Part shown: piece by piece, positions 5,557-5,703 of the stretch
Layout: the number at the start of each line of letters is the position of its first letter
Position numbering within the stretch: the first letter of the stretch is position 1
From: Firmicutes bacterium CAG:194
Lineage (GTDB): Bacteria > Bacillota > Clostridia > Lachnospirales > Lachnospiraceae
DNA: 5,703 bases
Reading direction: 5' to 3'
NCBI GenBank assembly: GCA_000432915.1
Contig: HF995238.1
Location: 1-5,703, forward strand
Made by a program: the position numbers and the translations under genes
The notes under the pieces: model-generated
What the model was told of the DNA's origin: nothing
The model's input: the letters and a program-made list of their open reading frames with translations, nothing else
The model's database searches: none

Positions 5557-5590
5557 AAAACAACTACTTAAGACGAATCTTAAGTAGTTG
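5557..5590 (-). terminator. intrinsic terminator after tRNA-Trp
   Basis: A perfect 13-bp stem, CAACTACTTAAGA (5561-5573) with its complement at 5578-5590, closes a four-base loop. In the minus-strand transcript the loop is UUCG, a very stable tetraloop, and the stem is followed by TTTT (5557-5560). It lies 10 bases after the tRNA 3' end. The stem is AT-rich, so the UUCG loop probably contributes much of its stability. Confidence 0.8.
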
Positions 5591-5600
5591 TCCTATGTAG

Positions 5601-5671
5601 CAGGGGAAGAGGGAATCGAACCCCCGTTAACGGTTTTGGAGACCGCCGCACTACCGCTGTACTATTCCCCT
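5601..5671 (-). tRNA. trnW: tRNA-Trp (anticodon CCA)
   Basis: The minus strand folds into a complete 71-base cloverleaf: acceptor AGGGGAA (5665-5671) with TTCCCCT (5602-5608) and discriminator G at 5601. The D arm is GTAC/GTGC with a 7-base loop. The anticodon arm is GCGGT/ACCGT with loop CTCCAAA, giving anticodon CCA. The T arm is GGGGG/CCCTC with loop TTCGATT. CCA is not encoded at the 3' end (the next bases read CTA), so it must be added after transcription. The promoter is not seen and probably lies beyond the right edge. Confidence 0.96.
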
Positions 5672-5703
5672 ATATGTAGTTTCTTTTCGGCGGTCTGTGC
5701 TCA
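5672..5703 (-). other. 5' flank of tRNA-Trp
   Basis: There is no gene here. The only structure seen is CGGCGGTCT (5688-5696), the reverse complement of AGACCGCCG (5640-5648) inside the tRNA anticodon arm. A TACATA at 5673-5678 (minus strand) is too close to the tRNA 5' end to act as its -10 box. Confidence 0.4.

Overview
The window looks like chromosomal DNA from a low-to-moderate GC Gram-positive anaerobe of the class Clostridia, most likely family Lachnospiraceae. This is inferred from the HrcA/CIRCE heat-shock operator, the HtpG sequence style (an ISNGCDA nucleotide-site motif and acidic inserts), a PrsA/PpiC-like lipoprotein and the sigma-A type promoters. The genus cannot be fixed from sequence reading alone. 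All recognised genes lie on the minus strand, so transcription runs from right to left.

Right end to left end. (1) A tRNA-Trp(CCA) gene (5601-5671) is followed by a hairpin terminator with a UUCG loop (5557-5590). (2) A clear promoter (TTGTCA-17-TAAAAT) then drives a two-gene operon. Its first gene is an FAD-dependent dehydrogenase of the COG2509 type with a Cys cluster near its N-terminus (4050-5456). Its second gene starts one base after the dehydrogenase stop and encodes a lipoprotein with a parvulin/PpiC-like domain whose two signature histidines appear to be replaced (2981-4048). (3) A perfect CIRCE operator (2904-2930) is followed by a T run and lies just upstream of a TTGACT-17-TACACT promoter for htpG, the Hsp90 chaperone gene (747-2825). 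The CIRCE hairpin could also end the upstream operon. (4) Downstream of htpG is a roughly 260-bp, almost fully palindromic element (452-711) with perfect 22-bp terminal inverted repeats and two internal hairpins. It is the only terminator candidate for htpG and looks like a MITE or a large structured RNA. (5) The left end (1 to about 375) is one end of an IS30-family insertion sequence. It holds the 5' part of the transposase gene, preceded by a strong ribosome-binding site that serves a start-stop codon pair and a 13-codon leader ORF overlapping the transposase start.

Functionally, the middle of the window pairs a heat-inducible cytoplasmic chaperone (HtpG) with a membrane-anchored extracytoplasmic foldase-like protein. 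They are separate transcription units that share one short regulatory region. The least explained object is the 260-bp palindromic element, followed by the double role proposed for CIRCE and the leader arrangement in the IS.
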